This document shows positions 50,758 to 59,077 of a stretch of DNA of 64,000 bases, piece after piece. The notes under the pieces were generated by a model. That model did not search any database, had not been told where the DNA came from, and saw only the letters and a list, made by a program, of their open reading frames with translations. Position 1 is the first letter of the stretch. Every line of letters starts with the position of its first letter. The stretch comes from Methylobacter tundripaludum (GTDB taxonomy: Bacteria; Pseudomonadota; Gammaproteobacteria; Methylococcales; Methylomonadaceae): NCBI RefSeq assembly GCF_002934365.1, contig NZ_PTIY01000002.1, positions 186,001 through 250,000 of the forward strand, written 5' to 3'. The position numbers and the translations under genes were made by a program.

Positions 50758-53100
50758 GTGAAGATTAATATGCCTGTAACTAATAACGAGGTGATTCTGA
50801 AAAAAGGTGCGATCCTGGTTTCGAGAACCGATTTAATGGGTCGTATTACTTACGTTAATGATGCATTTGTTGAAACCAGCGGATTTACCCGTGATGAGTT
50901 GATGGGAGCGGAACATAACATTGTTCGCCATCCTGACATGCCTGCGGAGGCTTATGAAGATTTATGGGCAACCTTAAAACAACTTAGGCCTTGGCAAGGA
51001 CTGGTAAAGAACAGATGTAAAAACGGCGACTATTACTGGGTCGAGGCCAATGCTATGCCGTTATTTAAAGATGGAAAGGTCTATGAGTATCTTTCTGTTC
51101 GACATCCTCCAAAACGTGACCGAATTCCAGCTGCCGAGTTGTTGTACAAAAAAATTAACGCCGGTGAAGTAAAATTAAAGCCGACAGGTTTAGCAATAAT
51201 AGCTAAGTCTATAGGAGAAATTGCAATAGGGAAGAAAAATGCTTTTGCAGTAGCCGCTTTTTTGCTGCCTATCTTTTTTTTGATGTATCGATTATTTTTG
51301 ACCGGGGAGTATGCCTTATTAGCAGGCGTCGGTTTGTTAGCCGCGATAGCATCTGCACTTAGCATTAACATGACTCGAGTAATAACCGATACGCTGGAAA
51401 CAGCGATCACTATTTGTTATCGGCTGAGCAGTGGCAGCTTCGGAAACAAGGTTAACTTGAAACGAGAAGATCAGTTAGGCGATTTTTTACGTGGCTTGTA
51501 TTGTATGGAAGTCAAGTTGGGCGTGGATTTAGCTGATTTTAAGCAAGGCCTTGCAGAATCCAAACGTATCACTCAGGCTCTGGATAATGTGCAGTCCCCT
51601 GTCATGGTAGCGAACAAGAATTTTGAAATCATTTATATGAATGACAGTGTTCAGAGGATGTTCAAAGCAGCGGAAAGTGATCTTCGCAAAGAACTACCTG
51701 ATTTTTCCGCCGATAAGATGATGGGTTCAAATGTTGATTTGTATCACTCTACAGTTAGAAGCGGGGTATTGCAAAAAGCACAAGAATCAGTCAAAGCGGA
51801 GTTGGTCATTGGCGGTCGGCATATGAGTATTATCGCTAGTCCCGTGAATAGCGATGGCGAACGTATTGGTTATGTTGCTGAATGGCAGGATAGAACTCAT
51901 GAGGTTTTAATTGAGCAGGAAATTGATCGGTTGGTGCAAGGGGTTAAAGCCGGTGATTTAAGTACCCGGATAAAACTAAACGACAAACAGGGATTCACGA
52001 AAGCGCTGTCGGTTGGCATCAATGAGTTAACCGATGTCATTGAAAGTGTATTTAGCGATATTAACAGAGTAATGGAAAATATGGCTGAAGGCGATTTGAC
52101 TACGGCTATTACTAACGAATACCAAGGTGTCTACGCTGAATGCAAGAGTAATATTAATGGCACCTTGGCAAAGCTCAGTGAATTTATCATTCAAATCAGA
52201 GATGCTGCGGATTTTATAGACAGTTCATCACAAGAAATGGCCAGCGGTAATAACAACCTGTCACATCGAGCTGAGCAACAAGCGGCTAGCCTTGAGGAAA
52301 CGGCTGCCAGCATGGAAGAGCTTGCCAGTACTGTAAAAAATAATGCACAGAACACAGTTCAAGCAACGGAGGTTGTGAATTTAGCAAGTCAATTGGCCCA
52401 AAAAGGCGGAGGCGTAGTTAATTCAGCTATCGCAGCAATGCAGGAAATTAATGAGAGCAGCAATAAAATTGCTGAGATTATTGGTGTAATTGATGAAATT
52501 GCATTTCAAACTAATCTGTTGGCATTAAACGCATCTGTAGAAGCTGCCAGGGCGGGAGAGCAGGGGCGCGGCTTTTCGGTTGTGGCGACAGAAGTGCGCA
52601 ACTTGGCTCAACGTAGCGCAACTGCGGCTCAGCAAAGTAATGAGCTGATCCAGAACAGCGTGCAAAAAGTCCGTGCCGGAACGGCTTTCGTAAATGAGAC
52701 GGGGGCCGCGCTCACTGAAATTGTCGAAAGCGTTGCGAAAGTTGGCGACATTGTGGCCCATATTGCCAGCGCCAGTTCAGAGCAATCAGCGGGTATCGAA
52801 CAAGTCAATCAGGCTGTTTCCCAGATGGATGACATTACTCAGCAGAATGCGGCTTTGGCAGAACAGGCCGCCGCAGGTAGCATTGCTATGAGTGAACAGT
52901 CTACCAATATGACCCAGTTGCTTAGCTTTTTTAGAGTCAATTCAAAGGCTGTTTCGGCAATGTCTAAGTCATCCGGGCATAGTAAGGCGTTTGTAGCACC
53001 ACCAGTAAGGGCAACAACGCAAAAAACTGTAGCAGCCCCTGCTTTATTATCTTCGAGTAAGCTCAAAAGTGATAGCAGCGACGAATGGGAAGAGTTTTAA
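50758..53100 (+). CDS. Aer-like PAS chemoreceptor with EWEEF CheR tether
   Basis: The 780-residue receptor begins (GTG 50758) with an Aer-type PAS domain: Arg57, His58 and Asp60 in VRHPDMP, and Trp79 in RPWQG fall at the same positions as the FAD-binding residues of E. coli Aer. A hydrophobic hairpin (about 163-203) anchors it in the membrane with no periplasmic domain. A second PAS-like region (about 280-385), HAMP-like helices and a full MCP signalling tip (DEIAFQTNLLALNASVEAAR, about 580-600) follow. The last five residues before the stop are EWEEF, a CheR/CheB docking pentapeptide. It should sense redox or oxygen state from the cytoplasmic side. A receptor placed inside the cluster, before cheR, resembles Aer2/McpB in P. 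aeruginosa che2. Confidence 0.93.
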   Translation: MKINMPVTNNEVILKKGAILVSRTDLMGRITYVNDAFVETSGFTRDELMGAEHNIVRHPDMPAEAYEDLWATLKQLRPWQGLVKNRCKNGDYYWVEANAMPLFKDGKVYEYLSVRHPPKRDRIPAAELLYKKINAGEVKLKPTGLAIIAKSIGEIAIGKKNAFAVAAFLLPIFFLMYRLFLTGEYALLAGVGLLAAIASALSINMTRVITDTLETAITICYRLSSGSFGNKVNLKREDQLGDFLRGLYCMEVKLGVDLADFKQGLAESKRITQALDNVQSPVMVANKNFEIIYMNDSVQRMFKAAESDLRKELPDFSADKMMGSNVDLYHSTVRSGVLQKAQESVKAELVIGGRHMSIIASPVNSDGERIGYVAEWQDRTHEVLIEQEIDRLVQGVKAGDLSTRIKLNDKQGFTKALSVGINELTDVIESVFSDINRVMENMAEGDLTTAITNEYQGVYAECKSNINGTLAKLSEFIIQIRDAADFIDSSSQEMASGNNNLSHRAEQQAASLEETAASMEELASTVKNNAQNTVQATEVVNLASQLAQKGGGVVNSAIAAMQEINESSNKIAEIIGVIDEIAFQTNLLALNASVEAARAGEQGRGFSVVATEVRNLAQRSATAAQQSNELIQNSVQKVRAGTAFVNETGAALTEIVESVAKVGDIVAHIASASSEQSAGIEQVNQAVSQMDDITQQNAALAEQAAAGSIAMSEQSTNMTQLLSFFRVNSKAVSAMSKSSGHSKAFVAPPVRATTQKTVAAPALLSSSKLKSDSSDEWEEF

Positions 53101-53146
53101 TGTTGTTAAAAACTGAAAACCATATAACCGACAGGAAACTATAACA

Positions 53147-53629
53147 ATGACAACAGATGTGAATAGTCGGGTAGAACAATTTCTCACCTTTCAACTTGCA
53201 GGCGAAGCCTATGGCGTCGAAATTTTAAAGGTGCAAGAGATTCGTGGCTGGGAAGCCGTTCGCATAATACCGAATACCCCTGCTTTTGTTAAAGGTGTAT
53301 TGAATCTACGCGGATCCGTTGTACCCATTATTGATTTACGAGAACGTTTTTCTCTGGAACACTGTGAATATTCTCCTAAGACAGTAGTTATTGTGCTTTG
53401 TGTTGAACATGGAGCAAACCAGTTTGTTATGGGCATTGTGGCCGATGCGGTTTCTGATGTGCTGGATATTAACTTAGGGGATATCAAAAAAGCACCAAAT
53501 TTTGGTTCAAAAATTGATACGCGTTACATGCGAGGTATGCATGTGTATAAGAAAAAGATGATTATGCTTTTAGACGTTGATAAATTGCTCAATCCCGATG
53601 AGGTTGAGGGTATTGAAAGTTTGGTGTGA
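53147..53629 (+). CDS. cheW: Chemotaxis coupling protein CheW (second copy)
   Basis: The 160 residues form a plain CheW domain: EQFLTFQLAGEAYGVEILKVQ, in parts; VLNLRGSVVPIIDLRERFSL at about 61-80; GIVADAVSDVLDINLGDIKKAP at about 103-124; and KMIMLLDVDKLLNPDE. Its C-terminal codons overlap the start of the parA-like gene by four bases, so the two are translationally coupled. In Vibrio, a CheW-like protein (ParP) links a ParA ATPase (ParC) to the array; the coupling here suggests a similar pairing (inference). Confidence 0.95.
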   Translation: MTTDVNSRVEQFLTFQLAGEAYGVEILKVQEIRGWEAVRIIPNTPAFVKGVLNLRGSVVPIIDLRERFSLEHCEYSPKTVVIVLCVEHGANQFVMGIVADAVSDVLDINLGDIKKAPNFGSKIDTRYMRGMHVYKKKMIMLLDVDKLLNPDEVEGIESLV

Positions 53630-54399
53630 CGGTGAGAATTGTTGCAATAATTAATCAGAAAGGTGGGGTTGGAAAGACGACTACTACTGCGAATTTATGT
53701 CATGCTATTGCAGAATTAGGAATAAAAGTTACGGCCATCGATCTTGATCCGCAAGGCCATTTAGCAGTTTCTTTAGGTGTAACAACACAGGGGATTGGTG
53801 GTATTGATGAGGCTATGCTGAAAGAGAAAAAAGTTCATCAGCAACTTATTTCTGTCAGGGATAATTTGCAGCTCATTACATCAGGATCAAAGCTTAAAGA
53901 GATTGAACACCTAACGAGCAATAGTTCGCCTCGTGGTGTTTTGTTAAAAGATGCCTTACATGAAAGTCTTAATGATCAGGACTTTGTTTTTATTGATTGT
54001 CCCCCATCTTCGGGATTGCTAGTTGCGAATGCATTGATTGCTGCTGATGAGATTTTAATTCCTATGGCCAGCGATTTTCTTGCGTTGCAAGGTTTATCTC
54101 ATTTAATGGGTACGATTAAGAGATTCGAAAAGGCTTTGAAAAGGAAATTTAAAACACTATTAGTGATGTCTCGATATTCGCCTAATAGAAGAATATCGAG
54201 CCAGGTGTTAAATATTCTGCTTACGCATTTTCCTGAGCAAATATTGGCGACAGTCATTAGAGAGACAGCGCTGCTTGCAGAATGTCCCAGCTTTGGTAAA
54301 ACGATTTTAGAATATAGTCCGAAAAGTCGTTCGGCAAGGGATTTTCGTAGCCTTGCTCATGATTTTCTTGAAGACAAGGTGATGTATGGCAACAAGTGA
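53626..54399 (+). CDS. ParA/MinD-family ATPase of the chemosensory cluster
   Basis: The 257 residues have the deviant Walker A NQKGGVGKTTTTANL (about 9-23), Walker A' AIDLDPQGHLAVSLG (about 38-52) and Walker B FIDCPPSSGLLVANAL (about 124-139), as in ParA/Soj proteins. In chemotaxis operons such ATPases (ParC in Vibrio, PpfA in Rhodobacter) place arrays at poles or segregate them at division. There is no parB or parS here, which argues against a plasmid or chromosome partition role. The start GTG at 53626 overlaps the cheW stop; a GTG at 53632 is possible. It also overlaps the next gene by 14 bases. Confidence 0.9.
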   Translation: MTVRIVAIINQKGGVGKTTTTANLCHAIAELGIKVTAIDLDPQGHLAVSLGVTTQGIGGIDEAMLKEKKVHQQLISVRDNLQLITSGSKLKEIEHLTSNSSPRGVLLKDALHESLNDQDFVFIDCPPSSGLLVANALIAADEILIPMASDFLALQGLSHLMGTIKRFEKALKRKFKTLLVMSRYSPNRRISSQVLNILLTHFPEQILATVIRETALLAECPSFGKTILEYSPKSRSARDFRSLAHDFLEDKVMYGNK

Positions 54400-55033
54400 A
54401 GAAAATGATTTAATCGGGTACGATCCTCTAGCGTGGATGGACGGCGATGTTGATAAGGTTGAAGAAACAATCGATAAGGTATATTTGGATAGCAATAAAC
54501 CTGAAGACGCAGGCTGTGATAATGATGTCACGATGACCGATGATTACTCGGATGATTTGATTGAAAATGCCGAAGAAATTGTGATTTTAAATATAACTAA
54601 AGAAAATGAATTAGTAATAGATGAGATCGATAGCGACAGCGTTTTTATAGAAGAAAGGGGTGATGACAGCATGGATGGAGAAGGTAACTGGGCAAAAATA
54701 GATGCATTAGACGGTTCAGGAGCAGTTGCCGAGGATTCTGTTTCAGAGGAAATGGATGGGTCGCAAATTGATTTAGATTCTACATTGACTATTCAGAATG
54801 TCGTTAAGCTGCACGAAAAGTTGAAGAATTTGTTGGGCGCTTACGATGAAATTGAAATAAATGCATCTGATGTATCGTCAATAGACACAGCCACACTGCA
54901 GCTATTGGTTTCATTGAAAAAAGATGAAGTTAAATTGCAAAAGAAAGCAACCATTATTTACCCGTCACCACGATTTGTTGAGTCTGCCAAATTGCTGGGC
55001 TTGTTAGACGTACTTGGCGTTCATGACGAGTAA
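54386..55033 (+). CDS. STAS-domain protein with acidic N-terminal extension
   Basis: The 215 residues fall into three parts. First, a short N-terminal peptide (MATSEENDLIGYDPLAWMDG) contains DPLAWM. Second, an acidic, presumably disordered linker covers about 20-125. Third, a C-terminal STAS domain (about 128-215) has DVSSIDTATLQLLVSLKKDE, in which the usual Ser acceptor is Thr (IDTA), as in MlaB-like STAS proteins. STAS proteins act as switch partners of kinases and phosphatases or as scaffolds. The start overlaps the ParA gene and cheR follows 20 bases later, so it is made with the array. Its role is unknown; array assembly or partner-switching output are both possible. Confidence 0.75.
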   Translation: MATSEENDLIGYDPLAWMDGDVDKVEETIDKVYLDSNKPEDAGCDNDVTMTDDYSDDLIENAEEIVILNITKENELVIDEIDSDSVFIEERGDDSMDGEGNWAKIDALDGSGAVAEDSVSEEMDGSQIDLDSTLTIQNVVKLHEKLKNLLGAYDEIEINASDVSSIDTATLQLLVSLKKDEVKLQKKATIIYPSPRFVESAKLLGLLDVLGVHDE

Positions 55034-55053
55034 TTAAAAAGGAAGCGGTTTAT

Positions 55054-55893
55054 ATGGCCATTGTTGAGAAGGATCGAGAATTTAAATTTACTGTTGATGA
55101 TTTTAATTTTTTAAGAAAGCTGTCCAATGAGCATTCAGGTATTCAGGTTCCTGATGAAAGATTTGATATGTTTTATTCGAGACTGTCAAAGCGGGTAAGG
55201 AAACTTGGGTTGGCGGATTTCAAGGAATATTGCCAGTATCTTAAAAATTATCCTGAGCACGAGTTTACTGAGTTTATTAACGCCATAACAACCAATTTGA
55301 CTGCCTTTTTCAGGGAAATGCATCATTTTGATTATGTCCGTGACGTTGTTATCCCTGAAATTTTAGTTAGAAATAAAAACTCCAGAAAAATCAGGGTATG
55401 GTCCGCCGGCTGCTCTACCGGAGAGGAGCCTTATTCTTTGGCGATTACTTTATTGGAAAATGTACCCGCTGACTGGGACATTAAAATTTTAGCAACTGAT
55501 TTGGATACCAATGTCTTACAAACAGCATCGGCAGGTATCTACACGGAAGATCGCGTCAGTGATTTACCAGAAGATATACTCAAGCGATGGTTTATGCGAG
55601 GTAAATCATCACAGTCTGGCCAAGTAAAAGTAAGGCCTCAATTACAACAAATTATTCAATTTAAAAAATTAAATTTGATGCAAGACTGGCCAATGAAGTG
55701 CCATTTTGATTTTATTTTTTGTCGTAATGTTTTAATTTACTTTGACCGTGAAACAAAGACATTACTTGCACAAAGATATGCTCAAATGTTGTCGAGTAGG
55801 TCGTGGTTGTTTATCGGACATTCGGAATCATTAAACCAGCTATCCAATGAATTCGAGCTGGTTGCATGTACCAGTTACAGGAAAAATACATAA
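55054..55893 (+). CDS. cheR: Chemoreceptor methyltransferase CheR
   Basis: It methylates receptor glutamates using SAM, in adaptation. The 279 residues have the N-terminal helical domain (FNFLRKLSNEHSGIQVPDER onward), the NLTAFFRE motif at about 81-88, SAM-binding RVWSAGCSTGEEPYSLAI at about 113-130, the beta subdomain region DRVSDLPEDILKRWF that binds receptor pentapeptides, and FDFIFCRNVLIYFD at about 219-232. The neighbouring receptor ends in EWEEF, a fitting docking site. Confidence 0.96.
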   Translation: MAIVEKDREFKFTVDDFNFLRKLSNEHSGIQVPDERFDMFYSRLSKRVRKLGLADFKEYCQYLKNYPEHEFTEFINAITTNLTAFFREMHHFDYVRDVVIPEILVRNKNSRKIRVWSAGCSTGEEPYSLAITLLENVPADWDIKILATDLDTNVLQTASAGIYTEDRVSDLPEDILKRWFMRGKSSQSGQVKVRPQLQQIIQFKKLNLMQDWPMKCHFDFIFCRNVLIYFDRETKTLLAQRYAQMLSSRSWLFIGHSESLNQLSNEFELVACTSYRKNT

Positions 55894-55899
55894 GCACTA

Positions 55900-56538
55900 A
55901 TGAGTACTAGCAATGATATTGGTCCAGCCTCCATTGATGGCTTTGAACACATTAATAGGTATATGGATAAGGAACGTGGAGTAGTCGCCGCAAAAATTTT
56001 GCCCGGCGAATACTATGTGACCCAAGAGGACGAATTGATTACAACAGTATTAGGCTCTTGCATATCGGCCTGCATCCGGGACAAGGTATCAGGATTGGGT
56101 GGAATGAATCATTTTATGTTGCCCGAAACTACAGCGGATAAGCTGAAACAGGGTAATGAAGCGGTGGTTGGTAATGCAACCCGCTATGGAAATTATGCTA
56201 TGGAGCATTTAATTAACACTATTTTGAGGAATGGCGGCAAAAGGAAAAACTTGGAAGTTAAAGTGTTTGGCGGCGGTAAAATTATTCCAACCTTGACGGA
56301 TGTCGGCCAGAAAAATATTGATTTTATTTTGGATTATATTGACACAGAAGGTTTGCCCCTATTATCCCAGGATTTAGGCGATATTTATCCCCGAAAAATA
56401 ATTTATTTCCCTCGGACAGGGAAAGTTGGAATGAAGAAAATCGAGCATTTGCATAATGATACAATTGTAAGAAGAGAGCGACAGTATTTTAACAATATTA
56501 AAAACGCGCCTGTTGAGGGTGATGTTGAGCTTTTTTAA
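55900..56538 (+). CDS. cheD: Chemoreceptor glutamine deamidase CheD
   Basis: It deamidates receptor glutamines to glutamates. The 212 residues carry the catalytic cysteine in TVLGSCISACIRDK (about 48-61), the histidine in LGGMNHFMLPE (about 66-76) and the core ATRYGNYAMEHLIN and VFGGGKIIP. A 15-20 residue N-terminal extension precedes the domain. The start lies six bases after the cheR stop. The last 27 codons are echoed by a decayed copy at 57061-57147. Confidence 0.95.
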   Translation: MSTSNDIGPASIDGFEHINRYMDKERGVVAAKILPGEYYVTQEDELITTVLGSCISACIRDKVSGLGGMNHFMLPETTADKLKQGNEAVVGNATRYGNYAMEHLINTILRNGGKRKNLEVKVFGGGKIIPTLTDVGQKNIDFILDYIDTEGLPLLSQDLGDIYPRKIIYFPRTGKVGMKKIEHLHNDTIVRRERQYFNNIKNAPVEGDVELF

Positions 56539-56547
56539 GAGTATACA

Positions 56548-56967
56548 ATGAATAAAATACGTGTATTGATTATTGATGATTCATTGTTAATCAGAAAGGT
56601 ACTGACTGAGATTTTAAATTCGTCTCCAGATATTGAGGTGGTTGGCGCGGCAGAAGATCCTCTTATTGCCAGAGAGATGATTAAGGCATTAAATCCGGAT
56701 GTGTTGACGTTGGATATTGAAATGCCACGTATGGATGGGATAACTTTTTTGCGCAATTTGATGCGGCTTCGGCCTATGCCTGTTGTCATGATTTCAGCGC
56801 TTACAGAAAGTAATGCTGAAGTTACTTTAACTGCGTTGGAGTTAGGTGCGGTAGATTTTATAGCTAAACCGACAATTGACGTGGAAAATGCATTGAATGA
56901 CTATGCTGATGACATAATTGCCAAGGTCATAGTAGCATCACAGGCTAATATTAGAAGACTTGAATAA
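56548..56967 (+). CDS. Stand-alone CheB receiver domain (duplicate of the cheB N-terminus)
   Basis: The 139 residues are nearly the same as the first 139 of the full CheB at 57152 (both read IRVLIIDDS at the start, [22 protein letters not shown] and GAVDFIAKP) but stop at the linker, so there is no methylesterase domain. Receiver residues are intact: Asp10-Asp11, phospho-acceptor Asp56, Ser83 in place of Thr, and Lys107. It arose by tandem duplication with the cheD 3' end. Because the frame and active site are kept despite divergence, it is likely functional, perhaps as a phosphate sink or a competitor of CheB. It may alternatively be a recent gene fragment. Confidence 0.85.
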   Translation: MNKIRVLIIDDSLLIRKVLTEILNSSPDIEVVGAAEDPLIAREMIKALNPDVLTLDIEMPRMDGITFLRNLMRLRPMPVVMISALTESNAEVTLTALELGAVDFIAKPTIDVENALNDYADDIIAKVIVASQANIRRLE

Positions 56968-57060
56968 TGGTCTGCAATCAGAAATTCTGGAGCGGCAGGG
57001 CTGGATATTACACGGAGAAATATATGTGTATGCCAGGATAAAAACTCCATAAATTCTAGG

Positions 57061-57147
57061 AATGATGTAATTGCTTAAGGTAAAGTAGTAGCAATCAATA
57101 TTAAAAATGCACCTATTGACGGTGATGATCGGCTTCTTTTAGAGTGA
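57061..57147 (+). pseudogene. Decayed copy of the cheD 3' end
   Basis: In-frame translation gives NDVIA, a stop, then GKVVAINIKNAPIDGDDRL and LLE, which aligns with the last residues of CheD (NDTIVRRERQYFN then NIKNAPVEGDVELF) with one codon lost. Nucleotides align over the same span (for example AATATTAAAAATGC against AATATTAAAAACGC at 56493). It directly precedes the full cheB just as cheD precedes the receiver copy, so it marks the duplication joint. The stop codon shows it is not translated as CheD. Confidence 0.75.
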
Positions 57148-57151
57148 GTTT

Positions 57152-58252
57152 ATGGGTAAGATACGCGTATTGATCATTGATGATTCAGCATTAATCAGGA
57201 AAATACTGACTGAAGTTTTAAGTTCCTCCCCCGATATTGAGGTAGTCGGTGCAGCAGCGGATCCTCTTATTGCCAGGGAAATGATTAAACAATTAAATCC
57301 AGATGTATTGACGCTGGATATTGAAATGCCGCACATGGACGGGATAACTTTCTTGAGCAACTTGATGCGCTTAAGACCAACTCCGGTTGTAATGATCTCC
57401 ACGCTTACGGAACATGGTGCGGAGGCTACTTTAAATGCTTTGGCATTGGGCGCGGTAGATTTTATTGCTAAGCCTAAAGTCGATGTTGTTAACACGTTAA
57501 ACGAATACGCCGATGAAATTATTTCAAAGGTCATCGTTGCTGCGCAGGCTAAAGTGGGGGCCGTTCATGATAGAGCGATCAAACCCAAAAGTTCCGCGCC
57601 AGCTTCTCCCGAGATTCCAGAAAAACATTCAGTCGATGTTATTCTGAAACCAGCACCTGTAAAAACTCATATCAGCCCTACCAACAAGATAATTGCCTTA
57701 GGCGCATCAACGGGGGGAACTGAAGCGATTAAAGCTGTCGTTAAAGGGCTGCCGGCAAATACGCCGCCTCTTTTAATAACTCAACATTTACCGGCTGCAT
57801 TCAGTCAGTCATTTGTCCGGCATATTGATTTGGCAACGGAAATGTCAGCGTGTATTCCCAAGCATGGCCAGACGGTTGAGCCGGGTAATATTTATCTTTC
57901 GCCGGGAGACAAGCATATGCTGGTGATTAGAGAGGGAGGTAAATACATTATTCATTTGAGCGATGGTTTGCCTGTCAATCGCCATAAACCCGCAGTTGAT
58001 GTCCTGTTTCGCTCAGTCTCTCAATGTGCGGGTGCAAATGCCGTGGGCGTGTTATTGACGGGTATGGGGGCTGATGGAGCAATGGGCATGAAAGAAATGC
58101 ACGATGCGGGTGCTAAGACGGTTATTCAGGATGAGCAGTCCAGTGTCGTTTGGGGCATGCCGGGGGCCGCATTTAAATTGGGTTGCACCGACTACGTGGT
58201 GCCGTTAGAAGAGGTTTCGCATAAGATTTTAAGCTTGGTTAAGCTTGGTTAA
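57152..58252 (+). CDS. cheB: Chemotaxis methylesterase CheB
   Basis: It demethylates receptor glutamyl methyl esters and is activated by CheA phosphorylation. The 366 residues have a receiver domain (Asp10-Asp11, Asp56 in TLDIEMP, Lys107 in IAKP), a linker of about 45 residues and the methylesterase domain with the catalytic triad: Ser in IALGASTGGTEAI (about 186-198), His in ITQHLPAAFS (about 211-220) and Asp in LLTGMGADGAMGM (about 303-315). It is complete, unlike the receiver-only copy upstream. Confidence 0.96.
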   Translation: MGKIRVLIIDDSALIRKILTEVLSSSPDIEVVGAAADPLIAREMIKQLNPDVLTLDIEMPHMDGITFLSNLMRLRPTPVVMISTLTEHGAEATLNALALGAVDFIAKPKVDVVNTLNEYADEIISKVIVAAQAKVGAVHDRAIKPKSSAPASPEIPEKHSVDVILKPAPVKTHISPTNKIIALGASTGGTEAIKAVVKGLPANTPPLLITQHLPAAFSQSFVRHIDLATEMSACIPKHGQTVEPGNIYLSPGDKHMLVIREGGKYIIHLSDGLPVNRHKPAVDVLFRSVSQCAGANAVGVLLTGMGADGAMGMKEMHDAGAKTVIQDEQSSVVWGMPGAAFKLGCTDYVVPLEEVSHKILSLVKLG

Positions 58253-58324
58253 CCGGAATATGCTGCCAAAGTTCTTTTAAATTATATTACCAGCTTTTTT
58301 CCGATGTAATGGGCAACGTTCTTT

Positions 58325-58352
58325 ATATAGATATATTTATATAGATATATTT
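58325..58352. repeat. Two tandem copies of a 14-bp AT-rich unit
   Basis: ATATAGATATATTT is repeated exactly twice in the 187-base gap between cheB and the receptor-like gene. It could affect promoter spacing or simply be slippage-prone. No clear promoter is seen around it. Confidence 0.5.
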
Positions 58353-58439
58353 CATTAGAACTTACCATGACAGAATAATAATGTATTGCGTCATATACAG
58401 GATTCTAAAAATGTTACTTTTCACGCTGTGTAATTAACT

Positions 58440-59048
58440 ATGACTAATCAGACTAAATCACAATTTATTGCAGTAGCTTCCATTACCTCGGAGTTGAGTG
58501 CGGTCATGGTGGTGGCTAAAGAAATATCATTAGCTGCGGCCAACGCCAAGGCTATCGCATTTAGGGCTGGAGATAAAGCAAAAGGATTTCAACCGATTAC
58601 TGATTTCATTAATGAATTGGCTAAAGAAACAATTGAACTGGTTACCAATATCAATATCTATGCCTTAGTGTTATATCGCTTAACTGTCGATGAATACCAA
58701 AAAACGGTTGCGTATAATAAATTCGAGCTGGCGGCAAAAATGGCTGAAGATGCCCCCTATGCTAAATCGATGCAGGAGCCTGTAGATCATGCAAGGCTGT
58801 CAATGCAAGATTGCCAAAGGCAGTTTAAACGGGATGTCTCGCAACTGTTAGGCCAGCTCGAAGCCGTGATGCATCATGCACGCGCCGCTCGGGTTATTGC
58901 AGCAAATTCAAGAATTGAAGCATCACAAGCAGGTGAATATTTGCAGAGTTTGCAGGCGGTTGCTGAAAGTGTGGATAAAGCCGCACATACCATTCATGAT
59001 AATGTGCAGCGTTGTAGGATCGCATTATCCATTTATCGCAATAGTTGA
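58440..59048 (+). CDS. Soluble chemoreceptor-like protein with two receptor-tip segments
   Basis: The 202 residues are almost entirely helical, with no membrane segment, HAMP or ligand domain. Two stretches resemble the descending helix after the MCP signalling tip: ANAKAIAFRAGDKAKGF, followed by QPITDFINELA (about 35-62), and ANSRIEASQAGEYLQSLQ, followed by AVAESVDKAA (about 161-188). Compare NASVEAARAGEQGRGF in the receptor at 50758. It may bind CheA/CheW or the diiron protein encoded 29 bases downstream. It lies in the chemosensory cluster and in the same orientation. I do not recognise a named family; calling it an adaptor is inference. Confidence 0.7.
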   Translation: MTNQTKSQFIAVASITSELSAVMVVAKEISLAAANAKAIAFRAGDKAKGFQPITDFINELAKETIELVTNINIYALVLYRLTVDEYQKTVAYNKFELAAKMAEDAPYAKSMQEPVDHARLSMQDCQRQFKRDVSQLLGQLEAVMHHARAARVIAANSRIEASQAGEYLQSLQAVAESVDKAAHTIHDNVQRCRIALSIYRNS

Positions 59049-59077
59049 ATAGTTTAACTTAAAAGGCATTGTTTTTT

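Noticed and set aside
53626-54399. Plasmid or chromosome partition locus
   Set aside because: A ParA-type ATPase is present, but there is no parB or centromere-like repeat, and it is coupled to cheW, so an array-positioning role fits better.
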